Part shown: positions 25,839 to 33,915 of the stretch, piece after piece
Numbering within the stretch: position 1 is the stretch's first letter
Layout of the letters: each line of letters starts with the position of its first letter
Origin: Thiomargarita sp.
Lineage (GTDB): Bacteria > Pseudomonadota > Gammaproteobacteria > Beggiatoales > Beggiatoaceae
Length of the DNA stretch: 35,480 bases
Assembly (NCBI GenBank): GCA_022729575.1
Contig: DZAL01000009.1
Coordinates: forward strand, 24,563-60,042
Reading direction: 5' to 3'
The notes under the pieces: model-generated
Databases searched by the model: none
What the model was told of the DNA's origin: nothing
What the model saw: the letters and a program-made list of their open reading frames with translations, nothing else
Program-made: the position numbers and the translations under genes

Positions 25839-26169
25839 CAGCCGTAACATTACTAACAGTCTGACGTTTTAGTAGTAAAGCCACCGGCTAGTAATGAAAC
25901 TCTCGGCCAGACCTCGGAGGTCTTCGAGACCTCGGAGGTCTAACTCGCTAATCCGCCATTTTCTGTTCCACCAGCCGCCAAATTTGGTCAGCCGTAACAT
26001 TACTAACAGTCTGACGTTTTAGCAGTAAAGCCACCGGCTAGTAATGAAACTTTCGGCCAGACCTCCGAGGTCTTCGAGACCTCGGAGGTCTAACTCGCTA
26101 ATCAGCCATTTTCTGTTCCACCAGCCGCAAAATTTGGTCAACCGTAACATTACTAACAGTCTGACGTTT
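25839..26169. repeat. 150-bp tandem repeat made from the 3' end of the FG-GAP gene
   Basis: Units begin at about 25839 and 25989; a third partial copy (26139-26169) lies inside the gene. Each unit carries CCGTAACATTACTAACAGTC, a GACCTCGGAGGTC double hairpin and a copy of the gene's last codons with its stop. The copies differ by silent and Leu-to-Trp changes, so they are not recent identical duplicates. The remaining spacer 25734-25838 shows nothing else. Confidence 0.95.
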
Positions 26170-28152
26170 ACCGGTGGGCCAAACGACCACCATAGAATTG
26201 ATTTGAGTGTTGGCACCCAGCCCAAAATGAAGACGGTGCTGATTTTGACCACTAATATGATTACCCCCATCTTGCATTCGCACTTGAACTTTACCATCGG
26301 GCGTGTAAACTAATACTTTTGCACCAATAGCATCCCGGTTGGAAACCGTACCTTGTAAATCAACTTGTAGCCAGTGATTACCATTTCCTTGGTTTTTAAA
26401 CAGATGCGTGGGCGCCCCTACCGAAAAGTGTCCATTTTCCAATTTGGACTCTTCCACCGCCACCAAAATATCCAGAAAGCCGTTATTATCGTAATCCGCC
26501 ACCGCCATAGGTGGACCAATATCAAAACTTCTGATACCTTCCCCAGGACCACGAATTTTTATCAAAGCACCTCTAGCATCAGCTACCTCCACAAAAGTAC
26601 CGTCACCTTGATTTTCATAATAAACCGACTGTAATGGCATACCCTTTGCGTCAGCCGAGCTAGCTTGTCTGATATAAATATCTTGGTCCATATCATTATC
26701 AAAATCTCCTGCTACCACCGAATAACCGATAAGTGGATAGATAAAACCTGCTTCGGCACTACGGTCAACGTATTCATCCACGGAGGGGTCATACTCTAAA
26801 TAAATGGGCAATTTAGCACTTCTACTGTTTCTCGGTGCCACCGGCATAAAATTAATAGGCGTTATGTCCGAAAAATCACTGTTGGCAGTGACAATCAGAA
26901 CTTTTTGTAGCAGACGCTCGTCGGAAGGATCCGCCACCATTATGGCTGACCATACTCTCGTCGTTTTATCATAGTTAATATAGGTGCCATATTTAGTTTG
27001 ACGAGCTAACCCATTCACTATCGGGTCCGTAGCCGATAAGGTAAATGAACTGCTATTTTTACCTTTCGGGGAAAGTTTATGCGATCCGATAAAAATTGGA
27101 GGAAGACACTTGCTACAATCGAAAGTGACTTTGGTGTTTGGCGTTTTAAAACTCACGCCAGGTTTTTGCTCGCCACGCAACACCAAGCGTGCCTGAAGGT
27201 AACCGCTACCAGTGGGATGAAAGAGGGTAGCCTCTTGAAATAAATTGCCATCCACGATAAAAATGTCGGGCACACTGTCTTGGTTAAAATCCGCCACCAC
27301 TGCATCTCTGCCGCCGACCACGGGGAATCGGTTAGAAATATCTTCTAAATCAACTGTTTCATTGCGATAGACCCGCACCAGAAAACTGGGTTGGTTGGAA
27401 CTACCATCAAAAACGATCAGATCTGGAACATCATCCCCAAATAAATCACTCACTACTCCAAACCGAGTTGAATCCACATCATCATCGGCTTGCGGATTTA
27501 AAATAAAACCTGTTGGCAAACTAACCTCCACAAATCCAGTTGCCGTTTGGGCAAAAAGTTGAGACGGATGGACTGCATTATTGTTCCAGGCTCGCTTAAA
27601 TAAAGCAATGTCGAGTAATCCATCTTTGTCCCAATCAAACCACAAAGCTGATCGGCCACTGCCATAGCCTGGACTTAGTCCCAATGTGGTGGCTTGCTCG
27701 ACCAGATGACCATGGTCATTCACCAGCAAGACTCGTCGATAACTTTCAGTGGGATCCGCTTTGCCGGCTTCGGCTCCTGCATTGATATAAACATCTGGGT
27801 CGCCATCATTATCAAAGTCCGCCCAAGTTGAGCAATGCAAATCTCCACGCCCCGGTTTAGTATCGATGATATTGGTAAAACTACTGCCCGCTTGATTAAT
27901 AAACAATTGAGGAGGTGGACCAAAAAAGGCATGGTGTGAGGCCCATAAATCCGGAAAACCATCAGAATTGAAATCCGGCCACGCCACCGTAAAGATACCA
28001 TAAGGGTCCCCCTCCTTCCAAGTTAAACCTACTTGATCACTAACCTCTTGAAACAGCGTTTGTGACCAACAAGGTCCACTGGTGGTTAAGATTATTGCTA
28101 CCATGGTGGTTGACACGCCTCGACACCAACGACGAAAAGCTCTTTCTTTCAT
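26098..28152 (-). CDS. Secreted FG-GAP/VCBS-repeat protein with ASPIC/UnbV C-terminal domain
   Basis: 684 residues from the ATG at 28152. Signal peptide about 1-31 (basic start, hydrophobic core, cleavage near CWSQ). At least six FG-GAP-type Ca-binding loops of DxDxDGxxD form: DFNSDGFPDLW, DFDNDGDPDVY, DWDKDGLLDIA, DFNQDSVPDIF, DFDNDMDQDIY, DYDNNGFLDIL. Together they suggest a beta-propeller. The last 120 residues (NHWLQVDLQG, GAKVLVYTPDG, RLHFGLGAN, VVVWPTGKRQTV) match the ASPIC/UnbV domain. Exported, cell-surface or extracellular; ligand unknown. GGAGGA lies 6 nt before the chosen start; an 18-residue upstream extension has no ribosome site. Its 3' end has been duplicated into the downstream spacer, and an internal 71-bp piece has been copied to 28703. 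Confidence 0.88.
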   Translation of the reverse strand: MKERAFRRWCRGVSTTMVAIILTTSGPCWSQTLFQEVSDQVGLTWKEGDPYGIFTVAWPDFNSDGFPDLWASHHAFFGPPPQLFINQAGSSFTNIIDTKPGRGDLHCSTWADFDNDGDPDVYINAGAEAGKADPTESYRRVLLVNDHGHLVEQATTLGLSPGYGSGRSALWFDWDKDGLLDIALFKRAWNNNAVHPSQLFAQTATGFVEVSLPTGFILNPQADDDVDSTRFGVVSDLFGDDVPDLIVFDGSSNQPSFLVRVYRNETVDLEDISNRFPVVGGRDAVVADFNQDSVPDIFIVDGNLFQEATLFHPTGSGYLQARLVLRGEQKPGVSFKTPNTKVTFDCSKCLPPIFIGSHKLSPKGKNSSSFTLSATDPIVNGLARQTKYGTYINYDKTTRVWSAIMVADPSDERLLQKVLIVTANSDFSDITPINFMPVAPRNSRSAKLPIYLEYDPSVDEYVDRSAEAGFIYPLIGYSVVAGDFDNDMDQDIYIRQASSADAKGMPLQSVYYENQGDGTFVEVADARGALIKIRGPGEGIRSFDIGPPMAVADYDNNGFLDILVAVEESKLENGHFSVGAPTHLFKNQGNGNHWLQVDLQGTVSNRDAIGAKVLVYTPDGKVQVRMQDGGNHISGQNQHRLHFGLGANTQINSMVVVWPTGKRQTVSNVTVDQILRLVEQKMAD

Positions 28153-28158
28153 AATTAT

Positions 28159-28164
28159 TCCTCC
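28159..28164 (-). promoter_or_regulatory. Ribosome binding site deciding the FG-GAP gene start
   Basis: GGAGGA on the minus strand, 6 nt before the ATG at 28152. It supports starting at the signal peptide rather than 18 codons further upstream. Confidence 0.65.
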
Positions 28165-28195
28165 AATTATATTATTGCATAGTTTGATTGTTTTT

Positions 28196-28801
28196 CTGGT
28201 TCCCACGCCGAACGTGAAAACCAGAATTCCTCTTTTGTCGGAATCAGAATTTACAGAATTTTAGCCCGTGTAGCCCACCTTCGTTTCGCCACTTCGCAAA
28301 ATGGTGGGCAACGATAAACCTGTTGCCCACCCTACCTGGCTTATATAGACTATTGGGCCATGGAAAGTATTAGGGGAAACCCCCAAAAATTTTCTTGCTC
28401 CCCTAGTGAATCAAACCCAACTATTTTCTGTTTAAATTAAATTCTGTGCTTCTTAGTTATAGTTAACGTGATATTTGCCAAAATTCCTCAAATTTATTTT
28501 AAATAAATTTTTTCATCTGTATTTTCAATGAGTTGAAAACAAAAGATGACATACATTTAATCATGATTTAACCCTTCATGACGGACACATTTTTCAAATA
28601 CCTCGCTTCGCGTCTGACACGGGCACTTATATACTCACTTTACGCACTTTGGAGATTTGGTAGGTTGGAGTTCGCTGGCGCTCACTCCAACCTACAACTA
28701 CTTGAATCCACATCATCATCGGATTGCGGATTTAAAATAAAACCTGCTGGCAAACCAACCTCCACAAATCCAGCCCGTGTAGGGTGGGCACCATCAAGTG
28801 T
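28196..28801. repeat. Repeat-rich spacer between FG-GAP and M23 genes
   Basis: Contains a GGTTCCCACGCC/CGTGAAAACC fragment (28198), a GAATCAGAATTTACAGAATT copy of R11 (28236-28260), R8 (28262-28343), an AT-rich block with no feature (about 28400-28570), a GTAGGTTGGAGT/ACTCCAACCTAC hairpin (28660-28696), a displaced gene fragment (28703-28773) and the start of a second R8 copy (from about 28774). No gene is supported. Confidence 0.8.
28703..28773 (-). pseudogene. 71-bp displaced fragment of the FG-GAP gene
   Basis: Matches 27469-27539 in the FG-GAP gene over 71 bp with three mismatches and no gaps (for example GGATTTAAAATAAAACCTG in both). It is in the same orientation, about 1.2 kb away, and is bordered on both sides by repeat sequence. 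Too short to function. Confidence 0.92.
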
Positions 28802-29968
28802 TTATTTGCCCACCTTCGTTTCGCCACTTCGCAAAATGGCGGGCAACGATAAACTTGTTGCCTTCCTATTGGTTGGGTGGAATGCCGCATAAATGGTTCC
28901 CAAGAAATCTTTCGTACCTTCACGATTGCTGATTTTGGCAGTAATCGTCACTGATTGACCTTGTATGATGGGGTTAGGAGTGACGGTGATAGTAGAGTCC
29001 AGTTTTAACAGAGCTGACTGTAACGCCGTGGTGGTTTCTATGAATTTCTGTGGATTAACAAAGCCAAAAGTATTTTGGCAATTTGCCGTGTATCCCTTGA
29101 AAGATGGACTTTTGGTGTTGATGCCGAAATGCAAGTGAGGTATATATCCTTGGCCTCTATCAAAGAGATTAACAACATTAGCAATATGTTGTCCAATGGT
29201 TACTCTCTGTCCAACAGCAATTTTCAAGTTGGTGATATGTCCATACACAGCGTAGAATGGTTGGTTATTTGAGGTAAGGTGTTTCACAACTATCGCGCCA
29301 CCTACTCCCCCATTACTACCATAACCTTTCACACTCATTCCACCATCAACCACTTCACCATCCCAAACGGCATAAACTGGGCTGTCAGCACTTTTCTTAT
29401 AGTCTATACCCAAGTGGCAACCTCTCCATGTACCTATTTTGGCTACACTAAGCCATCCTCTAAATCCGCCTGTACTATTCGTATCAGCAGGATAATACAT
29501 ACCTGTGGCGGTTTGCATAGGGCGTGAGGAACTTCTTACAGTTTCAGAGGCACTGATAGCAGAAGCATTGGTGGTAAATGAGGACGGTTCTACAGGGTTG
29601 TCCGCGTATAGTTGAATCCCTGTGATTTCAGGCAACGCTGGTGGATTCACCTCCTCCACACACGGCACCACCAACTCCCCCGTCTCCAGCGAATAACTCG
29701 CCACACAGTCACTCTCCACCGCCGCCGACAATTCTGCCACTTGCGTCAAGGCAAAACGACCTTCTTCCACCTGTTGCAACAGCGCAGAATAAAGCACGGT
29801 CTCATTTCCCATGACCACTTCCACACAGGGAAGGGTCAAGGTCTGGTCATTTACTGAAAAAGTGGCTAGACAACTCTCTTCAGTGTTATTCTCGCCTGCG
29901 GCCCAGACTCCCAATGGAGTGAACAGAGTTAAGGCGAGTAACGCACCACTGATGATTTTCGTATTCAT
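28802..29968 (-). CDS. Secreted M23 (LytM-type) peptidase, repeat-truncated C-terminus
   Basis: 388 residues. Signal peptide about 1-23 (cleavage near VWAAG). Two Cys-containing repeats (about 33-50 and 88-103, CxxxxS..L.LPCVE) are followed by a linker and the M23 domain: HLGID with H185/D189, YGH at 242-244, and HLH at 278-280. These are the zinc-binding and catalytic residues, all present, so peptidoglycan or protein cleavage outside the cell is likely. After 325 an Ig-like domain begins (ITVTPNPIIQGQSVTI) but stops after about 40 residues; the last 20 (ATSLSLPAILRSGETKVGK) are encoded by repeat R8. The domain therefore appears cut short. Its 5' leader contains no clear promoter that I can support. 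Confidence 0.85.
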   Translation of the reverse strand: MNTKIISGALLALTLFTPLGVWAAGENNTEESCLATFSVNDQTLTLPCVEVVMGNETVLYSALLQQVEEGRFALTQVAELSAAVESDCVASYSLETGELVVPCVEEVNPPALPEITGIQLYADNPVEPSSFTTNASAISASETVRSSSRPMQTATGMYYPADTNSTGGFRGWLSVAKIGTWRGCHLGIDYKKSADSPVYAVWDGEVVDGGMSVKGYGSNGGVGGAIVVKHLTSNNQPFYAVYGHITNLKIAVGQRVTIGQHIANVVNLFDRGQGYIPHLHFGINTKSPSFKGYTANCQNTFGFVNPQKFIETTTALQSALLKLDSTITVTPNPIIQGQSVTITAKISNREGTKDFLGTIYAAFHPTNRKATSLSLPAILRSGETKVGK

Positions 29969-30122
29969 TTGATGAATATCCTCTTGGTTAAATTTGGTCA
30001 GTATCAGTAAGAAGATTTTCCTACTGGCAGTCTATTCCAACGACTTAAATCATTTATCTGCTTGAGGGGGGGCAGCCTCGCTAATCTTGACCATGGTTTA
30101 GGTTTCCTCCTCTGTTTTGTCC

Positions 30123-30222
30123 GAATCAGAATTTACCGAATTTTAAAATTGACAGAATGGATTAACAGAATTAATCGAACAGACCCATTCTGCTAATTCT
30201 AAAATTCGGTAAATTCTGATTC
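30123..30222. repeat. Inverted repeat R11 (GAATCAGAATTTACCGAATT)
   Basis: Arms at 30123-30150 and 30195-30222 are near-perfect complements of 28 bp, with an inner CAGAATGG/CCATTCTG pair. Partial copy at 28236-28260. It lies between divergent genes 28802-29968 and 30536-31669. The spacer 29969-30122 shows nothing else convincing. Confidence 0.9.
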
Positions 30223-30269
30223 AGATAATTTAATCCATAAAATAGTTGCATGATTTGCTTAATGACTTA

Positions 30270-30434
30270 TTGCGTAATGATAAGTTACGTAATACGCAAT
30301 AATCAATAGATAAATTAAATATTTTGAATTAAATTTTTAACTAATTGATAAATAATAAATTATTTATGAATTAAACTATACACGGTGAACAATTAATAAC
30401 CACTTACACTACAATGTTGTTGCGTAATACGCAA
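30270..30434 (+). promoter_or_regulatory. Candidate operators (TTGCGTAATACGCAA) before HTH-NTPase gene
   Basis: TTGCGTAATACGCAA at 30420-30434 is a perfect odd-length palindrome with 7-bp arms. TTACGTAATACGCAA at 30285-30299 differs by one base. TTGCGTAATGATAAG at 30270-30284 directly abuts it and keeps the left half. A weak promoter (TTGCAT at 30443, TATATA near 30468) lies just after the last site. Autoregulation by the HTH protein encoded downstream is inferred. Confidence 0.5.
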
Positions 30435-30535
30435 AAGTAGTATTGCATCTTAGCCATTTATCACCCATATATATACGTAAGAAATTTAGTTTATTTAGAT
30501 TTAAAGTAAATTCACTTATCAATTAAGGAGTCATC

Positions 30536-31669
30536 ATGGCACAAAATCCCTTTCCCGAATTAGTCAAAAAATATATGACGCGGACTGGCTTGACAGATAC
30601 CACATTGTCTGAAAAACTCAGAGTCAAACGAGAAACCGTTTATCGTTGGCGGACCGGGGGTATTAAATCTCCACAGTGTGAAAGGATGATGGAGTGTGCG
30701 AAAATTTTTCAATTAAATCCCTTAGAGACTTATGAATTTTTAACCGCCGCCGGTTGCCCTAATCCGGGAGCGTATCCAACTACCCTTATTCAATCTCCAC
30801 CGGCGAAGGGTCCCTTTAGTGCGCAAAATGGTTTGGTGCCTGTGCCATTAGTACCCGCGAGTATTACGCGCCCGATTAGTCACCCCGCCCAATTTTTTGG
30901 ACATCAAATTTTGTTGGAACAAAGAATTTTTAAAGCCTGGCAACAGATTCCATTGGAACATGTGGTCATCACTGGACCTAAACAGAGTGGCAAAAGTTCG
31001 CTGTTAAACTATGTGAAAATGATTCACCAGTATGACGAACCAGCTTTACGTCAAGGGCAGAAAACACCAAATTTTTCAAAAAATTATAGTTGGGTATTGA
31101 TAGATTTTGAGAATGTGCAATTCCATCGCCCAGAAAATTTATTGCGGTTCTTGCTGAAAGAGCTTGGCTTCAGTTATCATGAAAATAACGATTTGATTGA
31201 CTTGACGGAAAGACTCAATGAACAACTCCAACAACCGACCGTGATTTTGATGGACAACATTGAAAGCGGCTTATGTTCACCGGAGTTGGATGACAGGTTT
31301 TGGGGATACCTGCGCTATTTGGGGAATCATGCCAATGGGCAAGTCGGATTTGGCGTGGCTTCTCGTTATCCACTGGTAGAATTAGAAAAACTGGCAGATG
31401 AACAACGTAAACCGTCACCGTTAGCGAACGTGTTTAGTGAAATTGAACTCGGTCCCTTGAAAGAAGAAGAGGCCCGGGAGTTGCTAAGTTATGTGTCAAT
31501 TCTCCCCGCGGAAGAGGAATGGATCTTGCAACACAGTCAAGGGTGGCCACTGTTGTTACAGGCACTTTGTCAAATCCGTTTAGATTATGAGGGTCGTCCG
31601 GACTGGCAAACGGTAGGGCTGGAGAAAATCAAGTATTATGGTTATTTGTGGCAGACCACTACCAAATAG
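30536..31669 (+). CDS. HTH-AAA/STAND-like NTPase regulator
   Basis: 377 residues. N-terminal helix-turn-helix (about 8-75; DTTLSEKLRVKRETVYRWRTG) is followed by a Pro-rich linker. An NTPase domain then carries Walker A GPKQSGKSS (147-155), Walker B VILMDNIE (236-243) and a sensor-like VGFGVASRYPL. The C-terminal part (EEARELLSYVSILPAEE, GWPLLLQALC) looks like the lid and winged region of ORC/STAND ATPases. Likely a DNA-binding ATPase that senses a signal and controls genes, perhaps its own. AAGGAG lies 5 nt before the ATG. Palindromic sites upstream fit autoregulation. No effector domain is fused, so it is not a complete defence STAND protein by itself. Confidence 0.7.
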   Translation: MAQNPFPELVKKYMTRTGLTDTTLSEKLRVKRETVYRWRTGGIKSPQCERMMECAKIFQLNPLETYEFLTAAGCPNPGAYPTTLIQSPPAKGPFSAQNGLVPVPLVPASITRPISHPAQFFGHQILLEQRIFKAWQQIPLEHVVITGPKQSGKSSLLNYVKMIHQYDEPALRQGQKTPNFSKNYSWVLIDFENVQFHRPENLLRFLLKELGFSYHENNDLIDLTERLNEQLQQPTVILMDNIESGLCSPELDDRFWGYLRYLGNHANGQVGFGVASRYPLVELEKLADEQRKPSPLANVFSEIELGPLKEEEARELLSYVSILPAEEEWILQHSQGWPLLLQALCQIRLDYEGRPDWQTVGLEKIKYYGYLWQTTTK

Positions 31670-31713
31670 GAGTCCTAAATATAGAGCAGTGAGATGACTG
31701 GTAGTCGTGGTTT

Positions 31714-31746
31714 AAACCTGACAGGTCTTTCCGACCTGTCAGGTTT
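31714..31746 (+). terminator. Perfect hairpin after HTH-NTPase gene
   Basis: AAACCTGACAGGTC, loop TTTCC, then GACCTGTCAGGTTT: a perfect 14-bp stem 45 bp past the stop. There is only a weak U-rich tail, so it may be a repeat-family hairpin acting as a transcript end rather than a classical terminator. Confidence 0.45.
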
Positions 31747-31807
31747 GGTTAGGGTTACCACTATCTGGCTGGTGCCTCACTACCCTTAAACGAGAAGCAA
31801 ATAATAT

Positions 31808-32281
31808 ATGAACCTCATTGAAGAACCACAATCCATAACGATTGAAGAATCAAAGCGCGTCTATTTACAACGGGTGAATCAGTTGTATCAAAATATTCAA
31901 GACTGGTTAAAGAATGATGACCTGGTCCGTACCCAAAGTAAGATAGAAATTGCGGAAACACTGGGCGAATACGTGGTGCCGACACTAGCTATTCAAACCG
32001 CCGCGGGTGAAGAGTTAGCAACATTGAAGCCGGTGGGGGCCGATGTACTTTTGGTGGAAGGAATGATTGAGGTGACGGGCTGGTTAGACCATGACTATGT
32101 TTTATACCTACTGGCGGGTGGACCAACCTTCCTTGATCCGACGAGAATTAAGCATCCGTACTATAAAGGTATTGGTGAAGAGGGTTGGTATTGGATCAAC
32201 CGTCTCAATACTCATCCCCTGCGCCTCAATAGCTCCTCCCTGCTACAATTGATTACTTGGGTAAGTGACCATGAATTTTAA
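31808..32281 (+). CDS. Hypothetical protein, unknown function
   Basis: 157 residues, soluble, acidic. A first helical half (IEESKRVYLQRVNQLYQNIQ) is followed by VVPTLAIQTAAGE, GADVLLVEGMIEVTGWLDH and a late PYYKGIGEEGWYWINRL. I do not recognise a catalytic motif or named family. It overlaps the frame of the next open region by 17 bp and precedes a toxin-antitoxin pair in the same direction, so an accessory role there is possible but unproven. GAGAAG lies about 10 nt before the ATG. Confidence 0.6.
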   Translation: MNLIEEPQSITIEESKRVYLQRVNQLYQNIQDWLKNDDLVRTQSKIEIAETLGEYVVPTLAIQTAAGEELATLKPVGADVLLVEGMIEVTGWLDHDYVLYLLAGGPTFLDPTRIKHPYYKGIGEEGWYWINRLNTHPLRLNSSSLLQLITWVSDHEF

Positions 32282-32417
32282 TCCGCTACCACCTATCAAA
32301 CAGGCTTATGATACGGCGCAAGATAGCTTTAGAATTGCGGCGGCGGACGCACCCTACACGAGGGTGCCACACCAGGGGGCCACTAAACTTTATTATCAAT
32401 CAAATGGGGAACTTACT

Positions 32418-32906
32418 ATGGATGCTATAACCACCACTCAAGCCAGCCAGAATTTAGATGCTTTAATTAACCGTGTGATAGTTGACCTCGAACCTACCAT
32501 CTTATGTAATGACAAAGGTCAACAGGCCGTGTTGATGTCACTGGAAGAATTTAATTCTTGGCAAGAAACTTTAGATTTGGTGTCTAAACCCACCCATGCT
32601 AAACCCACCAAATGGTCAAAAATCGTGCAGAGTGCGCAAACTGATTCTATCCATTTGGGTAAACAAACTTCTAAAGAAATTGTCCAAAAACTCAAAATTG
32701 GTTTATTTCTTCTCGCTTATTTAAAAGCGGAACTTAGCCTGGGAGAATTTGCGGAACTGATGAATATGGAGTATCTGGAAGCCAGAGAATGGTTAACTCA
32801 TTTAGGTATCCCTATGATGCGTCAGAAATCACCTGAACTAGAATCAGTGATGCAGGATAATTTGCAAAAATTCATGCAACGGCGTGGCCTGAATAGGGGT
32901 GAATAA
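32418..32906 (+). CDS. Composite antitoxin: Phd/YefM-like N-terminus plus UPF0175-like C-terminus
   Basis: 162 residues from the ATG at 32418. Residues about 1-50 (TTTQASQNLDALINRV, GQQAVLMSLEEFNSW) follow the Phd/YefM fold that binds operator DNA and a toxin. Residues about 95-150 (LAYLKAELSLGEFAELM, EYLEAREWLTHLGIPM) look like UPF0175, the usual antitoxin of DUF3368 toxins. Carrying both in one protein is unusual. A GTG at 32265 would add 51 residues that look non-conserved, so I prefer 32418, which has GGGGA 8 nt upstream. The DUF3368 toxin follows after 3 bp. Confidence 0.75.
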   Translation: MDAITTTQASQNLDALINRVIVDLEPTILCNDKGQQAVLMSLEEFNSWQETLDLVSKPTHAKPTKWSKIVQSAQTDSIHLGKQTSKEIVQKLKIGLFLLAYLKAELSLGEFAELMNMEYLEAREWLTHLGIPMMRQKSPELESVMQDNLQKFMQRRGLNRGE

Positions 32907-32909
32907 ACT

Positions 32910-33380
32910 ATGAAGGATATTGCGGTCTGTGATACTTGTGCGCTTATCCAACTACGAAAAGGAAACATACTTGATTGTCTCAGTGAACTGTTTGAGGAAG
33001 TTTATATTCCGACGGCCGTGGCAATGGAATGTAAGGACCAAAAAACCGTTGCCGAAGTTAACCGGTTGAAATTTAAAGTATGTGCCGTTAATCATGTTCT
33101 ACCTATCGGATTGGGCGCAGGTGAAAGGGAGGCTATCAGTCTAGTTAGTGAATTAGGAGGTCATGCGGTGCTGATTACCGACGACGAGAAAGCCCTCCGT
33201 AAGGCTAAAAATCTTGGACTTACGGTATTTGAGACCAGCTATATTATTATCTTAGCGAAGTACGCTGGTCTGGTGCCTTGCGCAAAAGCGATTTTGGATC
33301 GAATGAGAGAACACGGTGAAGGTATTCAAGACCAAGTTTATCTAAAAATTTTACAACAGACGGGTGAAACTGGAAATTGA
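32910..33380 (+). CDS. PIN-like toxin, DUF3368 family
   Basis: 156 residues. VCDTCALIQLRKGNIL near the start carries the first acidic residue; YIPTAVAMEC, then LGAGEREAISLVSE and LITDDEKALRKA provide the further acidic residues of a PIN RNase. The order matches DUF3368 toxins paired with UPF0175 antitoxins, which cut RNA and stop growth. The usual Ser/Pro after the first Asp is Cys-Ala here. Starts 3 bp after the antitoxin stop, so co-translated. Likely active because the acidic residues are present. Confidence 0.8.
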   Translation: MKDIAVCDTCALIQLRKGNILDCLSELFEEVYIPTAVAMECKDQKTVAEVNRLKFKVCAVNHVLPIGLGAGEREAISLVSELGGHAVLITDDEKALRKAKNLGLTVFETSYIIILAKYAGLVPCAKAILDRMREHGEGIQDQVYLKILQQTGETGN

Positions 33381-33402
33381 TAATTGACAATTGATAATTG
33401 AT

Positions 33403-33510
33403 ATGATAAATTCATTTTCTAACCGTTGCGCCGTTGTATTTGTACAGCCAGGAGACAAAAGAGAACGTTGGCAGAATTATAAACACCGTAGCGAGAATAT
33501 CAACGCATGA
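33403..33510 (+). CDS. Possible 35-residue peptide coupled to HEPN gene
   Basis: ATG at 33403 opens a 35-codon frame (CAVVFVQPGDKRERW in the middle) whose stop overlaps the HEPN start as ATGA (33507-33510), the arrangement typical of coupled genes. It is strongly polar at its end and has no recognised family. It could be a leader or the surviving tail of a decayed gene. Upstream, AATTGATAATTG direct repeats (33376-33402) replace any clear ribosome site. Confidence 0.3.
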   Translation: MINSFSNRCAVVFVQPGDKRERWQNYKHRSENINA

Positions 33511-33905
33511 TTACAACCAAAGATTTAAAACTTCTGGCAACCGCTAGACTAGCCGATTCAGAACTGTTATACTCACATCAACGATATGATGCCGCTGCCT
33601 ATTTATGTGGCTATGCGGTGGAATTGGCTTTGAAAGCCCGAATTTGTAAAACCTTGAAATGGCCTGGTTTTCCTGAAAGCAATAAAGAATTTCAGGGGTT
33701 TCAGTGTTTAAAAACCCATGATTTAGCCGTTCTATTAGATTTTTCTGGGATTAAACCAAAAATTCAAACCCAGTGTCCTGCGCAATGGTCTACCATTAGT
33801 TCATGGAGTCCCGAAGACCGCTATCAACTCGTCGGCTCCTTTAGCAAAGACTTGGCACAAGACAGGATAGAGGCGGCTAAAGTCCTGTTAAAATTCATCA
33901 AATAA
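33507..33905 (+). CDS. HEPN-domain protein
   Basis: 132 residues, all helical. LLYSHQRYDAAAYLCGYAVELALKARI is a typical HEPN N-terminal helix pair, followed by CLKTHDLAVLL and a C-terminal helix with DRIEAAKVLLKFIK. The clear RxxxxH RNase motif of HEPN toxins is not evident, so it may be a structural or adaptor member. The next gene starts 10 nt after the stop and is probably its partner. Confidence 0.7.
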   Translation: MITTKDLKLLATARLADSELLYSHQRYDAAAYLCGYAVELALKARICKTLKWPGFPESNKEFQGFQCLKTHDLAVLLDFSGIKPKIQTQCPAQWSTISSWSPEDRYQLVGSFSKDLAQDRIEAAKVLLKFIK

Positions 33906-33915
33906 GGAGACTCTA

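Noticed and set aside
28578-28892. Rightward 104-residue frame
   Set aside because: Made of a hairpin, a displaced gene fragment and R8 repeat; no coding signal of its own.
32265-32417. Longer start for the composite antitoxin
   Set aside because: The 51 added residues overlap the preceding gene, contain a CGCACCCTACAC repeat-like piece and show no domain; an internal ATG with a ribosome site fits the Phd/YefM start.
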